In this document: one piece after another, positions 1 to 9,776 of the stretch
How the letters are laid out: each line of letters starts with the position of its first letter
Position numbering within the stretch: position 1 is the stretch's first letter
NCBI GenBank assembly: GCA_003279005.1
Contig: QCBY01000006.1
Span: 16,725-80,724, forward strand
Direction of reading: 5' to 3'
Length of the DNA stretch: 64,000 nt
Origin: Prochlorococcus sp. AG-347-J22
GTDB lineage: Bacteria; Cyanobacteriota; Cyanobacteriia; PCC-6307; Cyanobiaceae
Translations under genes and position numbers: made by a program
The notes under the pieces: generated by a model
Told to the model about the DNA's origin: nothing
Seen by the model: the letters and a program-made list of their open reading frames with translations, nothing else
Databases searched by the model: none

Positions 1-2221
1 TAAATAATTGTCTAATAGGGTCAAAAGCACCCGTATAAGTAGCGGGGTTAGATCTTGGTGTTCTTCCAATAGGAGATTGATCAATAACAATTACTTTATC
101 TATTGCTTTAATACCTTTTAACTCTTTAACCCCTTTAGGAAAAGGAACTTTCAACCCTAGAGAGTGACACAGTGCAGGATGTAATAATTCATTAACTAAT
201 GTACTTTTCCCACTTCCACTGACTCCAGTTACAGAAACTAATCTTCCTAAAGGAAATTCAACAGATATATTTTTTAGATTATTCTTATCGCAGTTACTTA
301 AAATTATACTTTTTTTAACGGAAGATCTTCGCTTTTTAGGGGTAGGTATTGACTTCCTTCCACTAAGGTATGCTCCAGTTAATGACTTTTCCTCATTTAA
401 AACATCTTCAAATGTACCTTTTGCAATAATCTGCCCTCCATAAACTCCTGCACCTGGCCCTATATCCACAAGGTAATCTGCCGATTTCATAGTATCTTCA
501 TCATGTTCAACAACGACTAAAGTATTTCCTAGATCTCTAAGGTCTTTTAATGTTTCAAGTAATCTGTCGTTATCTCTTTGATGTAATCCAATACTAGGTT
601 CATCTAATACATATAAAACACCAGTTAAACCAGCACCTATTTGTGTTGCTAATCTAATACGCTGAGCCTCTCCTCCCGAAAGAGTCATAGCTGGTCTATC
701 TAAAGTTAAATAATCTAAACCTACATTTATAAGAAACTTTAACCGTAATCTAATTTCTTTCAAAACTAACTCGCCTATTTGTTTTTGTTTCTCAGATAGA
801 ATAATATTTTCCTTCTTATTTTTACTTAATCCCATAACTCTCTCGATATGTAATAAAGTATCCGAAACACTTATAGAAGTTAAATCAGTAATGTTATAAG
901 GACCTAGTTTCACAGCAAGAGCCTCTGGCTTTAATCTTTTGCCAGAACATGTTTTACAAGGAACTAACTCTAAATATTTTTCTAATTTTTGTTTAACTAA
1001 TTCTCCATTAGATTCGCTTAATTGCCTTTCTAAGATTGGCAAAATTCCTTCAAAAGGTCTTTCAAAACCGCTAGCAGTATTAAAGCGGCTATCAGCTTGA
1101 ATTAAAATTGGCTTATCAGATCCTGAAAGTAAAACATTTTTTTGTAAATCAGTCAGATCTTTCCATGGAGTTTTTAATTCAAAACCATAAGCTTGACCAA
1201 CTGAATAAAGCAAAGAAAAATAATAAGTGTTATCTTTTTCACTCCAAGGAGCTATAGCAGCATAAACAGGTAAAGAAGTGTCAGGTATTACTCTATCTGC
1301 AGTAAATTTTTTTAAATAACCAATTCCATGGCAATCTGGGCATGCTCCATAAGGACTATTGAATGAAAATAATCGTGGTGAAAGTTCTTCAACAATAGAT
1401 CCATGGATTGGACATGCATAATTCTCTGAATACAGCTTTTCTTTATCTAAATTAGGTGGTAAAGTTTCCCCTTTTTTAGGAACAACTTCAACAATAGTTA
1501 ATCCATCACCTCTTTTAAGGCAAGTTTGTAAAGAGTCATTCAATCTTTCTTGAATTCCCTCTCTTGCAATCAATCGATCTACTACGACTTCAATATTGTG
1601 AACATGATTTTTATCTAGGTCAATGTTATCTGCAAGTTCTCTAACCTCACCATTAATTCTTACTCGAGCAAAGCCTTCCGCCGCTAGTCCACTAAGAAGT
1701 TTTGCATGAGTTCCTTTTTTGCCTCTCACAACTGGTGCAAGTAACTGATATCTCGTTCCTTCAGGCAGCAAGACTATTTGATCAACCATTTCATCAATTG
1801 TTTGAGGAGCGATGGGCAACCCACAATGATGACAGTGAGGTTCTCCAGCCCGCCCAAATAATAATCTTAAATAATCTTGAATTTCAGTTACTGTTCCAAC
1901 CGTTGATCTAGGATTATGACTTGTTGATTTTTGATCTATTGATATAGCAGGAGATAAGCCCTCAATATTATCCACATCTGGTTTGTCAACTTGACCTAAG
2001 AATTGTCTTGCATAAGCCGAAAGACTTTCTACGTATCGTCTTTGACCTTCAGCAAAAATAGTATCAAAAGCTAAAGAACTTTTTCCGCTTCCACTAACTC
2101 CTGTAAAAACTATAAATTTATTTCTTGGAAGAGTAAGGTCAACATTTTTTAAGTTATGCTGTCTAGCACCTCTAATTTTTATTGAATTATCTTCACTAAA
2201 ATTAATATTTTTCTTTACCAT
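1..2221 (-). CDS. uvrA: Excinuclease ABC subunit A (UvrA), 3' end cut off by window edge
   Basis: DNA-damage recognition ATPase of nucleotide excision repair, working with UvrB. The reading frame is open from the ATG at 2221 to the window edge, giving 740 codons of a protein usually about 940-970 aa, so the C-terminal quarter is missing. Visible: Walker A GVSGSGKS near residues 41-48, a CHHC zinc element near 129, an ABC signature LSGGEAQR near 511, a CKTCSGKR cysteine element, and a second Walker A GVSGSGKST near 670. This two-ABC architecture is diagnostic. It lies 53 bp downstream of recN on the same strand, so the two repair genes may be cotranscribed. A perfect TATAAT on the minus strand (2253-2258) could also give it its own promoter. 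Confidence 0.97.
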   Translation of the reverse strand, partial: MVKKNINFSEDNSIKIRGARQHNLKNVDLTLPRNKFIVFTGVSGSGKSSLAFDTIFAEGQRRYVESLSAYARQFLGQVDKPDVDNIEGLSPAISIDQKSTSHNPRSTVGTVTEIQDYLRLLFGRAGEPHCHHCGLPIAPQTIDEMVDQIVLLPEGTRYQLLAPVVRGKKGTHAKLLSGLAAEGFARVRINGEVRELADNIDLDKNHVHNIEVVVDRLIAREGIQERLNDSLQTCLKRGDGLTIVEVVPKKGETLPPNLDKEKLYSENYACPIHGSIVEELSPRLFSFNSPYGACPDCHGIGYLKKFTADRVIPDTSLPVYAAIAPWSEKDNTYYFSLLYSVGQAYGFELKTPWKDLTDLQKNVLLSGSDKPILIQADSRFNTASGFERPFEGILPILERQLSESNGELVKQKLEKYLELVPCKTCSGKRLKPEALAVKLGPYNITDLTSISVSDTLLHIERVMGLSKNKKENIILSEKQKQIGELVLKEIRLRLKFLINVGLDYLTLDRPAMTLSGGEAQRIRLATQIGAGLTGVLYVLDEPSIGLHQRDNDRLLETLKDLRDLGNTLVVVEHDEDTMKSADYLVDIGPGAGVYGGQIIAKGTFEDVLNEEKSLTGAYLSGRKSIPTPKKRRSSVKKSIILSNCDKNNLKNISVEFPLGRLVSVTGVSGSGKSTLVNELLHPALCHSLGLKVPFPKGVKELKGIKAIDKVIVIDQSPIGRTPRSNPATYTGAFDPIRQLF

Positions 2222-2252
2222 GCTTAAATCTTTATGGATTTAAAGAATCCTT

Positions 2253-2258
2253 ATTATA
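2253..2258 (-). promoter_or_regulatory. Candidate -10 box upstream of uvrA
   Basis: Reading the minus strand there is a perfect TATAAT 32 bases before the uvrA ATG, in the short gap after recN. The expected -35 position (about 2276-2281) reads CGCATA, a poor match, so this would be a -10-driven promoter. Between it and the start codon an imperfect inverted repeat (TTAAATC 2224-2230 with GATTTAA 2237-2243) could form a hairpin in the leader. I saw no LexA-type palindrome here. Confidence 0.35.
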
Positions 2259-2274
2259 GTAAAAATTTTTGGAA

Positions 2275-3954
2275 TTATGCGGCTGCTCTATCTATAAGTG
2301 TCGAAGCATAAGTATTTGCCTCACTAAAACCACCACCTATTAATTCAATTAACTCATTTTGTCTTTCTGTTTTTGTAGTTAATTTCGAAATAGAAGTAAA
2401 TGTTGTCCCGCTAATTACACTTTTCTTTACTTTAAAATGACTATTTCCATTTGCGGCTAAAAAAGGCTGATGAGTAATACACAAAACCTGCTTTTCTTGA
2501 GCAATTTCCTTTATTAAGTCGACAAGAGCATGCAAGGATTTTCCACTCAAACCAGTGTCAATTTCATCTAAGAAAAAAGTGTTAGGTTTTTTAGAAATGC
2601 TAGATTTTATTGCTAATAAAAATCTAGACATTTCTCCGCCTGAGATGACTTTGGTAAGTGGTGCCAACTTTTGATCAGGGTTTGCAGAAAACAAAAATTC
2701 TATATTGTCCTGACCTTCTGCTGAAGGAGCAACTTTTCTAAAATCAACAAGAAAATTTGCATTTTCTAAACCTAAATTTTGTAAAATATAATTCACTTTT
2801 TCTTGAAGCTGTCTTGCTGATCGCCTTCTGTGAAAAGACTGAAGTTCGAAGAGAGAATCTAGATTATTTTGCAAAATATTAATTTGATAATCTAACTTTT
2901 TAATCTCCTCCTCGTACGAATTTTTATCCATAAATGTTTTTAATTCATCTCTTTTGACAATCAATTGTGGTAGTTCTAGAGAAAATGTTCGTTCTAAATT
3001 TTGCAAATAAAATAATCTTTTTTGAATTTCTTCCAAAAAAGTATCTTCATTCTCGACATGTTCTAAATACTCTGTTAAAGCATAGATTAAATTTTCCACA
3101 TCATTTTGAACATTAATTAATTTATCATTAAAATTCTTAATTGTTGAATCAAATTGGGCAACTTTACTTAATTGTTTAATTGATTCAGAAATTAAAGAAC
3201 TAACTGATGGAGACTCGTTTTTATAGTTATTTAAATTTTCAAATGCTAGTTGTAGAGATTTACTTATTTCAAAATTATTAGAAAGTCTGAATTCTTTAGA
3301 TTTTAGTTCTTCAATTTCGTCACATGAATTTAAATTAGCTTCCTCCAACATTTTATGCATTTCTTTAATTGCAAAATTATCCTCTTCTTTTTTTTTTAAT
3401 AATTGCAGCTTATTTTCCCTTGTTTTTTTTATCATCTGAAATTCTTGCCATATAGTTTTAATCTGAATATTTATTTTCTTTAATTCTTTATGTCCAAGCT
3501 CATCTATTATTAATCTTCTATATGCAGGATCATCGTATAAAAAACTATCAGATTGACCAGCAAAATCTATTAGTAATAATCCTAAATCTTGTAAATGCTT
3601 TTTGCTTATAGATAATTCATTTATAGTAAACTTAGATATTATTTTATTATTTTTTTTAAAGGACTTTCGTCTTATAAGAATTGCACCTGATATTTTTTGA
3701 AACCCATTTTTCAAAAGCCATTCAGCCACTTTAAGCGAATTAGAAAATTTCGCTTCAATTAAACATTCTGTTTTTCCTGGACGAATTAAGTGTTTTAAAG
3801 GTATATTGGTTCCGCCGAATAAAACGTTAAGAGAGTCAAGAATCAGAGATTTTCCTGAACCTGAATCTCCGGTAAAGATATTCAAACCTTTTTCGAAATT
3901 AATTTCTATAATCTCTATTAAGGCTATATTTTTTAAATTTAATTGTATTAACAT
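2275..3954 (-). CDS. recN: DNA repair protein RecN (SMC-like ATPase)
   Basis: SMC-family ATPase acting in double-strand-break repair. Walker A GDSGSGKS at residues 29-36, a long coiled-coil middle (about 160-380) rich in K/E/L, then the C-terminal ATPase half with the signature VISGGEMSRF and Walker B FFLDEIDTGL. The 559 aa length fits the RecN family. Start ATG at 3954; upstream is a 69-bp divergent gap shared with the plus-strand ABC1 kinase gene. uvrA follows on the same strand, making a repair-gene pair. Confidence 0.96.
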   Translation of the reverse strand: MLIQLNLKNIALIEIIEINFEKGLNIFTGDSGSGKSLILDSLNVLFGGTNIPLKHLIRPGKTECLIEAKFSNSLKVAEWLLKNGFQKISGAILIRRKSFKKNNKIISKFTINELSISKKHLQDLGLLLIDFAGQSDSFLYDDPAYRRLIIDELGHKELKKINIQIKTIWQEFQMIKKTRENKLQLLKKKEEDNFAIKEMHKMLEEANLNSCDEIEELKSKEFRLSNNFEISKSLQLAFENLNNYKNESPSVSSLISESIKQLSKVAQFDSTIKNFNDKLINVQNDVENLIYALTEYLEHVENEDTFLEEIQKRLFYLQNLERTFSLELPQLIVKRDELKTFMDKNSYEEEIKKLDYQINILQNNLDSLFELQSFHRRRSARQLQEKVNYILQNLGLENANFLVDFRKVAPSAEGQDNIEFLFSANPDQKLAPLTKVISGGEMSRFLLAIKSSISKKPNTFFLDEIDTGLSGKSLHALVDLIKEIAQEKQVLCITHQPFLAANGNSHFKVKKSVISGTTFTSISKLTTKTERQNELIELIGGGFSEANTYASTLIDRAAA

Positions 3955-4023
3955 GTTAGTGATTACATATAAAAAAAATAACTTCTTTTTTAAGAAAAAA
4001 AAAGGTTTTAAATTAATATAGTC

Positions 4024-5880
4024 ATGAATGAAGAGTTTACCGATTTTATTGAGGCTTCAGGATTATTAGAGTATGATCCAAAAATAATTTCCAAGATTTA
4101 TAAAAAAAACCCTAAAAGACTTTTTAGAAGGCTTTGGCAAACTCTGATTCCAATATTTGTTTATATTATTTCAGTTTTATGGGATAAATTTACAGGGCGA
4201 CTGAAAAATAAATCTAATGCAAGATTCAGAGCAAAAGAATTGACTAATTTATTAGTTGAATTAGGTCCTGCATTTGTTAAAGCAGGTCAAGCTTTATCAA
4301 CTAGACCCGATATTATTCCAAGTGTTCTTCTTGAGGAGTTATCCGAACTCCAAGATCAACTACCAGGATTTGATGGAGATAAAGCCATGGAACTGATAGA
4401 AGAAGATTTAAATAAAAAAATCGATGAGATTTTTTTAACTATTGACAAAGAGCCAATTTCTGCAGCTTCCTTGGGACAAGTTCATAAAGCTATCTTAAGA
4501 AATGGAGAAGTTGTAGCTGTTAAAATTCAAAGGCCGGGTTTAAGAGAACAAATCACGCTTGATTTATACATTGTTAGAAATATTGCTAATTGGTTAAAAA
4601 ATAATATTGGACTTATAAGAAGCGATCTTGTTGCTTTAATTGATGAATTGGGGAAAAGAGTTTTTGAAGAAATGGATTATTTAAATGAAGCTGAAAATGC
4701 CGAAAGGTTTAGAGATTTTCACTCACACAACTCAAAAATAGCTGTACCAAAAATTTATAAGGAAATAACTTCGAGAAGAGTATTAACGATGGAATGGATA
4801 GATGGAATAAAGCTGACAAATCTTGAAGGTGTTAAAAAATTAGGTATTAACCCTGACAAAATGATTGAAATAGGTGTGCAATGTAGTTTAGAACAGTTAC
4901 TAGAGCATGGCTTTTTTCATGCTGATCCGCATCCAGGAAATTTATTAGCCTTGAAAGATGGAAGGTTATGTTACCTAGATTTTGGTATGATGAGTGAAGT
5001 TACAAGAAACTCAAGATCAGGTTTGATACAAGCTGTAGTGCATCTTGTAAACAAAAATTTTGATAAATTGTCTCAAGATTTTGTTAAGTTAGGATTTCTT
5101 TCAGAAGAGGTAAATCTTGAGCCTATTGTTCCAGCTTTTCAAGATGTATTTATAAATGCAGTAGAGCTTGGTGTATCAAAAATGGATTTCAAAAGTGTAA
5201 CTGATGACATGTCTGGAGTTATGTACAAATTTCCCTTTAAACTCCCTCCATATTATGCTCTCATAATTAGATCTTTATTAACTTTAGAAGGAATTGCTTT
5301 GAGCGTGGATCCTAATTTTAAAATACTTGGTGCTGCTTACCCATATTTTGCAAGAAGATTAATGGAGGACCCTGATCCACAGTTAAGAGAAAGTTTAAAA
5401 GAAATGCTTTTTGATAACAAACGATTTAAATGGGATAGATTAGAAGATTTACTTTCGAACGCCGCGAAACAAACTAATCTAAATTTAGAGAAACTTCTTG
5501 ATGAAGTTATTAATCTTCTTTTTTCTCCTAAGGGTGGATTTCTGAGAAATGAAATTGTTGAGAGTTTAACTAATCAAATTGATTCATTGAGTTTAAACTT
5601 ATTAAAAAATGTCAATAATTACCTACCAAAATCTTTAAAATTAAATATAGCTAAAGGGAATGATGATATTGATAATCTTATTCTAAATATAGAGCCTTTC
5701 CGAAACTTTTTAGAAATCATAAAAAAAGTGCCTGGGTACTCTATTGACATTTTTTTAAAAAGAGTACCAAGGCTTATAAACGAACCTTACACAAAAGAAA
5801 TGAGTCTAAATATAGTAAAAAAAGTGACAGAAAGGAGCGTAGTCAGACTAGTTAAAATTGCTGCTGGCGCGAACATATAA
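4024..5880 (+). CDS. ABC1/AarF/UbiB-family atypical kinase
   Basis: Protein-kinase-like ATPase of the ABC1 (UbiB/COQ8) family. In cyanobacteria and plastids these are linked to prenylquinone (plastoquinone, tocopherol) metabolism; the exact substrate cannot be read from sequence. Family marks visible: the KxGQ motif (KAGQA, about residues 86-90) followed by TRPDIIP, the alanine-rich loop AASLGQVHKA, VAVKIQRPG with the ATP lysine, HADPHPGN near 299-306, and YLDFGMM as the metal-binding DFG equivalent. At 618 aa it has a C-terminal extension of about 200 aa beyond the kinase core, common in cyanobacterial members. The next gene starts 1 bp after its stop, so they are probably one transcript. 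Confidence 0.93.
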   Translation: MNEEFTDFIEASGLLEYDPKIISKIYKKNPKRLFRRLWQTLIPIFVYIISVLWDKFTGRLKNKSNARFRAKELTNLLVELGPAFVKAGQALSTRPDIIPSVLLEELSELQDQLPGFDGDKAMELIEEDLNKKIDEIFLTIDKEPISAASLGQVHKAILRNGEVVAVKIQRPGLREQITLDLYIVRNIANWLKNNIGLIRSDLVALIDELGKRVFEEMDYLNEAENAERFRDFHSHNSKIAVPKIYKEITSRRVLTMEWIDGIKLTNLEGVKKLGINPDKMIEIGVQCSLEQLLEHGFFHADPHPGNLLALKDGRLCYLDFGMMSEVTRNSRSGLIQAVVHLVNKNFDKLSQDFVKLGFLSEEVNLEPIVPAFQDVFINAVELGVSKMDFKSVTDDMSGVMYKFPFKLPPYYALIIRSLLTLEGIALSVDPNFKILGAAYPYFARRLMEDPDPQLRESLKEMLFDNKRFKWDRLEDLLSNAAKQTNLNLEKLLDEVINLLFSPKGGFLRNEIVESLTNQIDSLSLNLLKNVNNYLPKSLKLNIAKGNDDIDNLILNIEPFRNFLEIIKKVPGYSIDIFLKRVPRLINEPYTKEMSLNIVKKVTERSVVRLVKIAAGANI

Positions 5881-5881
5881 A

Positions 5882-6454
5882 ATGAATTTTTCAAAAAATT
5901 TAATCTTAAAGATATTTTTAATATTTTCTATTAACCCATTTTTTATGACTACTCCTAAAGCTAAGGGAGCAGAAAATATTAAAATAATATATAGTATATT
6001 TTCTCGAACAATTACTGTTGAATCTTTAAAAAAATTTGCCAATGATGGATATTCATCTAATAAATTAAAAAAAATTTTAAATGCCACTGGTACTCCACAT
6101 AATAAAATTCAATCAGTGTTAAATAAGAATTTTGAAATTCCCATAACTATTGCAAGCAAACTAGTATATTCCGAAATAGGAAATGTCTTTTTAACTAGAC
6201 TTTCTTCCATAATTCACACTCCTAAAACAAATGATAAGAGGACTGGAATGTTAGCCTTGAGATCAAGTGTTGTTCAAGGGATCTATTTAGGAAATGGGAG
6301 TATAAACCTCATAAAATTTTTTGAAAGTTATCCAACTGAAACTGTTATTTTAAACGTAAACGCTTTGAGTAAAGTAATGAATAAAGTAGAATCAATATCA
6401 GAATTATTAGATTTTTTCACTAACAAACCCTTAGAAAAAATAAAAGAAAATTAA
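5882..6454 (+). CDS. DUF1400-like exported protein (alpha/beta hydrolase N-terminal domain)
   Basis: 190-residue protein with a hydrophobic N-terminus (about residues 5-25) that looks like a signal peptide ending near KAKGAEN. The remainder resembles the DUF1400 region found at the N-terminus of cyanobacterial predicted alpha/beta hydrolases: a helical domain with AENIKIIYS, ITVESLKKFA and GIYLGNGSINLIKF. The catalytic hydrolase part is not present, so this is a stand-alone domain of unknown function. I chose the ATG at 5882 rather than an in-frame start at 5858, which would overlap the kinase gene and disrupt the signal peptide. thrC follows 6 bp downstream. Confidence 0.7.
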   Translation: MNFSKNLILKIFLIFSINPFFMTTPKAKGAENIKIIYSIFSRTITVESLKKFANDGYSSNKLKKILNATGTPHNKIQSVLNKNFEIPITIASKLVYSEIGNVFLTRLSSIIHTPKTNDKRTGMLALRSSVVQGIYLGNGSINLIKFFESYPTETVILNVNALSKVMNKVESISELLDFFTNKPLEKIKEN

Positions 6455-6460
6455 ATAATT

Positions 6461-7564
6461 ATGTATTTATTAAAAAAAATTAAAAATAAATTGCAACTCA
6501 ATTATAAGAAAAAAAAATGGCCGGGATTAATTAATGCATATAAACAACATTTGCCCGTATCTTCAAAAACTCCAATTATATCTTTAAAAGAAGGCAATAC
6601 TCCTCTAATTTTTAGCCAATCAATAAGTGATTTAATTGGAAACGATACGAAAGTTTATTTAAAATATGATGGTCTCAATCCTACTGGCTCTTTCAAAGAT
6701 AGAGGAATGACAATGGCAATCAGTAAAGCAAAAGAGTTAGGTAGTAAAGCAGTAATTTGCGCTAGTACAGGAAACACTTCTGCTGCCGCTGCTGCTTACG
6801 CTTCCAGAGGGGGGTTAAAATCTTACGTTTTAATTCCTGACGGATATGTAGCCCAAGGTAAACTTGCTCAAGCTTTAATTTATGGAGCAGAAATAATTTC
6901 TATTAAAGGAAATTTTGATAAAGCTTTGGAAATTGTTAGAGATTTATCTGAAAAATATCCAATAACTCTTGTAAACTCCGTAAATCCTTACCGCATACAA
7001 GGTCAAAAAACTGCCGCTTTTGAAATTGTTGATGATTTAGGTTTTGCGCCTGATTGGCTTTGTATACCAATGGGAAATGCAGGTAACATTTCTGCATATT
7101 GGTTAGGTTTCAAAGAATACTCAAAAATAAAGAAAAATTTAAATTTACCAATCATGATGGGTTTTCAAGCTGCAGGATCTGCACCTTTAGTTAAAAATAT
7201 AATAGTTAAAGATCCTGAAACTATTGCAACTGCAATCAGAATTGGAAACCCGGTTAATAGAGATAAAGCGAAAGTAGTAAGGAAAGAAAGTAAAGGTGAT
7301 TTTCAATCTGTCACGGACGAAGATATTATTGAAGCTTATAAGAAACTTGCAAAAGAAGGTATATTTTGTGAACCAGCAAGCGCAGCATCAGTAGCCGGGC
7401 TAATTAAAAATAAAAACAGAATTAAGAAAAGATCAAATATAGTTTGTGTTTTAACTGGCAATGGATTAAAAGATCCAGATTGCGCTATTAAAAATAACGA
7501 TGCTGTTTTCCAAAATAATATAGAGCCTTCATTAAGAGAAATAACAAAAATTTTGGGATACTAA
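6461..7564 (+). CDS. thrC: Threonine synthase
   Basis: PLP enzyme converting O-phosphohomoserine to threonine. The PLP-lysine motif GSFKDRGM is present (Lys79), then [14 protein letters not shown] and the phosphate-binding loop [13 protein letters not shown] near residues 204-216, with [10 protein letters not shown] towards the end. Length 367 aa matches the short bacterial class. It is the last gene before the putative replication origin. It could in principle be another fold-II PLP enzyme, but the motif spacing and C-terminal GNGLKDPD are typical of ThrC. Confidence 0.95.
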   Translation: MYLLKKIKNKLQLNYKKKKWPGLINAYKQHLPVSSKTPIISLKEGNTPLIFSQSISDLIGNDTKVYLKYDGLNPTGSFKDRGMTMAISKAKELGSKAVICASTGNTSAAAAAYASRGGLKSYVLIPDGYVAQGKLAQALIYGAEIISIKGNFDKALEIVRDLSEKYPITLVNSVNPYRIQGQKTAAFEIVDDLGFAPDWLCIPMGNAGNISAYWLGFKEYSKIKKNLNLPIMMGFQAAGSAPLVKNIIVKDPETIATAIRIGNPVNRDKAKVVRKESKGDFQSVTDEDIIEAYKKLAKEGIFCEPASAASVAGLIKNKNRIKKRSNIVCVLTGNGLKDPDCAIKNNDAVFQNNIEPSLREITKILGY

Positions 7565-7909
7565 CTTTACAAAAAATTTAATTAACTGTGGAAATACTTG
7601 AAAAACAATCAAAATTCTGTTGATTAGTTATTAAAAATAAAATTAGAATGTGAATAAATCTTAAAAGAAATTATTTATATCATAAAATATTCACAAAATA
7701 CAAAATTTTTCCACTAAACATTAATCTTTAAATTACAAACATACCGGATAATTTTGGCTTTTTTCCACAATTTCCACAACAACTATTACTACTATATAAA
7801 TTACTAAATAAGAAATATATTATAGAAATTAGAGGATTAAAAAGAAAAAATATTTAATTGCAATAATTAAGAAAATAGACCTAATATATAAATAAAGTTA
7901 CGTATTCAG
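7565..7909. other. Putative chromosomal replication origin (oriC) with DnaA-box cluster
   Basis: A 345-bp gene-free, extremely AT-rich stretch between thrC and dnaN. Candidate DnaA boxes (consensus TTWTNCACA) are TTTTCCACA 7761-7769, ATTTCCACA 7770-7778 directly abutting it, TTTTCCACT 7707-7715, ATATTCACA 7687-7695, and on the minus strand ATTTCCACA 7587-7595 and TTATTCACA 7649-7657. The segment 7781-7909 is almost pure A/T and could be the unwinding element. Placement beside dnaN fits what I know of picocyanobacterial origins, where dnaA lies elsewhere. Strand asymmetry was not computed. Confidence 0.65.
7858..7887 (+). promoter_or_regulatory. Candidate dnaN promoter
   Basis: TTGCAA (7858-7863) and TAATAT (7882-7887) are separated by 18 bp and lie 23 bp before the dnaN ATG, a plausible sigma-70-type arrangement inside the origin region. 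In such AT-rich DNA chance matches are common, so this is tentative. Confidence 0.35.
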
Positions 7910-9064
7910 ATGGAGATTGTTTGTAATCAAAATGAATTTAATTATGCTATTCAATTAGTTAGTAAGGCAGTATCTTCAAGGCCTACTCATCCAATTCTTG
8001 CAAATATACTTTTAACAGCTGACCAAGGAACTAACAAAATTAGTTTGACTGGATTTGATTTGAATTTAGGAATACAAACCTCATTTGATGCTACTGTTAC
8101 AAAAAGTGGAGCAATTACTATCCCTTCAAAACTTCTATCTGAAATAGTAAATAAACTTCCAAGTGAAACCCCTGTTTTACTTAATTTTGATGATAGATCA
8201 GATAATATTTTAATTAAAAGTGATAAAGGATCGTTTAATTTAAAAGGAATTCCATCAGAAGATTATCCTAATTTGCCATTTGTTGAAAGTGGTAATTCCT
8301 TAAGTATTGATCCAAGCTCTTTTTTAAAAGCTTTAAAATTAACGATCTTTTCCAGCAGTAATGATGATTCCAAGCAATTGTTGACTGGAGTGAATTTTAA
8401 ATTTAATTTGAAATGTTTGGAGTCAGCTGCAACTGATGGACATAGATTAGCTGTTGTTTCAGTTGATAATAAGGAAAATTTTGAAGAAAATTTATCTGAT
8501 GAAGAAAATTTATCAGTCACTATTCCAACAAAATCTTTAAGGGAAATTGAAAAACTAGTTAGTTTGAGTACTTCTGAAAATTCAATTAAACTTTTTTATG
8601 ATAAAGGTCAATTAGTATTTATTTCTTCTAATCACATAATTACAACTAGAACTTTAGAAGGTTCTTATCCAAATTATTCTCAATTAATTCCAGATACTTT
8701 TTCAAAACTTTTTACATTTAATACAAAGAGATTAATTGAAGCATTAGAGAGAATAGCTGTATTAGCAGACCAACAAAGTAGTGTTGTTAAGATTAAGTTA
8801 GGAGAAAAAAATTTAGCTTTAGTAAGCGCTGATGCTCAAGATATTGGCAACGCTAATGAACTTGTACCTGTATCCTATGATTTTGATCATTTTGATATAG
8901 CCTTTAACGTAAGGTATCTCTTAGAGGGTTTAAAAGTTATTTCAAGTCAAAATGTTATTTTTAAATGTAATCTTCCTACTACGCCAGCCGTTTTAGTGCC
9001 AGAAGATAATATTAATTCTCTTACTTATACTTACTTAGTTATGCCCGTTCAAGTTCGCTCTTAA
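7910..9064 (+). CDS. dnaN: DNA polymerase III beta sliding clamp
   Basis: Ring-shaped processivity clamp for the replicative polymerase. 384 aa with the three-domain DnaN layout: N-terminal MEIVCNQNEFNYAIQLVSKAV with HPILANILL, middle ATDGHRLAVV near residue 175-184, and a C-terminus ending in YLVMPVQVRS, matching the usual YLVMPMR-type end. The ATG at 7910 is the only sensible start. It sits immediately after the putative origin and is followed 1 bp later by a TTG-started gene, suggesting cotranscription through to purL. Confidence 0.97.
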   Translation: MEIVCNQNEFNYAIQLVSKAVSSRPTHPILANILLTADQGTNKISLTGFDLNLGIQTSFDATVTKSGAITIPSKLLSEIVNKLPSETPVLLNFDDRSDNILIKSDKGSFNLKGIPSEDYPNLPFVESGNSLSIDPSSFLKALKLTIFSSSNDDSKQLLTGVNFKFNLKCLESAATDGHRLAVVSVDNKENFEENLSDEENLSVTIPTKSLREIEKLVSLSTSENSIKLFYDKGQLVFISSNHIITTRTLEGSYPNYSQLIPDTFSKLFTFNTKRLIEALERIAVLADQQSSVVKIKLGEKNLALVSADAQDIGNANELVPVSYDFDHFDIAFNVRYLLEGLKVISSQNVIFKCNLPTTPAVLVPEDNINSLTYTYLVMPVQVRS

Positions 9065-9065
9065 T

Positions 9066-9773
9066 TTGAAACTACCAAAAGAATTTTTATTAAGTGATTT
9101 ATTAAGCCATAGCGTAAAAGGTAATGCGAGTCTGAATTATGGTACAGGTGAAAATGTATGGATGCACCCGCCTGTACATAGGATTTTAGGATGGTATTCT
9201 AGACCTTCAAATTTCGATTTAAAAAGAAACGTATGGAAATTAAACCAAATTAATCAAATTATAGAAAACGATATTTTTGTAAAAGGAAATCCTGCTATTT
9301 CAGATTTAGCAACCTTAAATAGATTTCCTAACTTAATAGAGGCTAATCTAATAAACTCTAATGGTTCAAAGATTGGAGTAATAGCAGATTTTTTATTTGA
9401 AATGAAAACCGGAAATATAAAATTTTATTTAATTTCTCGTTCTAATCCAAGAATTCCAGGTTCAAGTCGATGGAAATTAAATATTGAAGATATTATTGAT
9501 CAGCAACCTGGTTTAGTTTTTTGTTCATTGTTATCTTTAGAAGATTTGTCATTAATTAAGTCAAGTCTCAAAAACACGATTTTTAAAAAAGGAAAAAAAA
9601 TTATAAATCGCTTTGATGATATGAAAAATACTGCAGCAAATAGATTAGAGGACTGGCTCGAAGAAGATGAAGATATAAACAAAAATTCAGAATTTAGACA
9701 AAATAGTTTTTATAATGAAAATCAGAGTGATAGAACTTTCAGAAATAAAAAAGAAAATGATCCTTGGATTTGA
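9066..9773 (+). CDS. PRC-barrel-like domain protein
   Basis: 235-residue protein of unknown function. The segment around residues 70-130 (ATLNRFPNLIEANLINSNGSK, then IGVIADFLFEMKTGNIKFYLIS) has the strand pattern of PRC-barrel domains, small beta barrels that mediate RNA or protein contacts. The C-terminal 60 residues are very acidic and asparagine-rich and probably disordered. The TTG at 9066 is taken as the start because it follows the dnaN stop by 1 bp; no in-frame ATG lies near. The dnaN-this-purL order is, as I recall, conserved in Prochlorococcus. The domain call is moderate; no catalytic motif is visible. Confidence 0.75.
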   Translation: MKLPKEFLLSDLLSHSVKGNASLNYGTGENVWMHPPVHRILGWYSRPSNFDLKRNVWKLNQINQIIENDIFVKGNPAISDLATLNRFPNLIEANLINSNGSKIGVIADFLFEMKTGNIKFYLISRSNPRIPGSSRWKLNIEDIIDQQPGLVFCSLLSLEDLSLIKSSLKNTIFKKGKKIINRFDDMKNTAANRLEDWLEEDEDINKNSEFRQNSFYNENQSDRTFRNKKENDPWI

Positions 9774-9776
9774 TTA

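Noticed and set aside
1702..1911. Plus-strand frame antisense to uvrA
   Set aside because: Lies wholly inside conserved uvrA codons, with no coding signal of its own.
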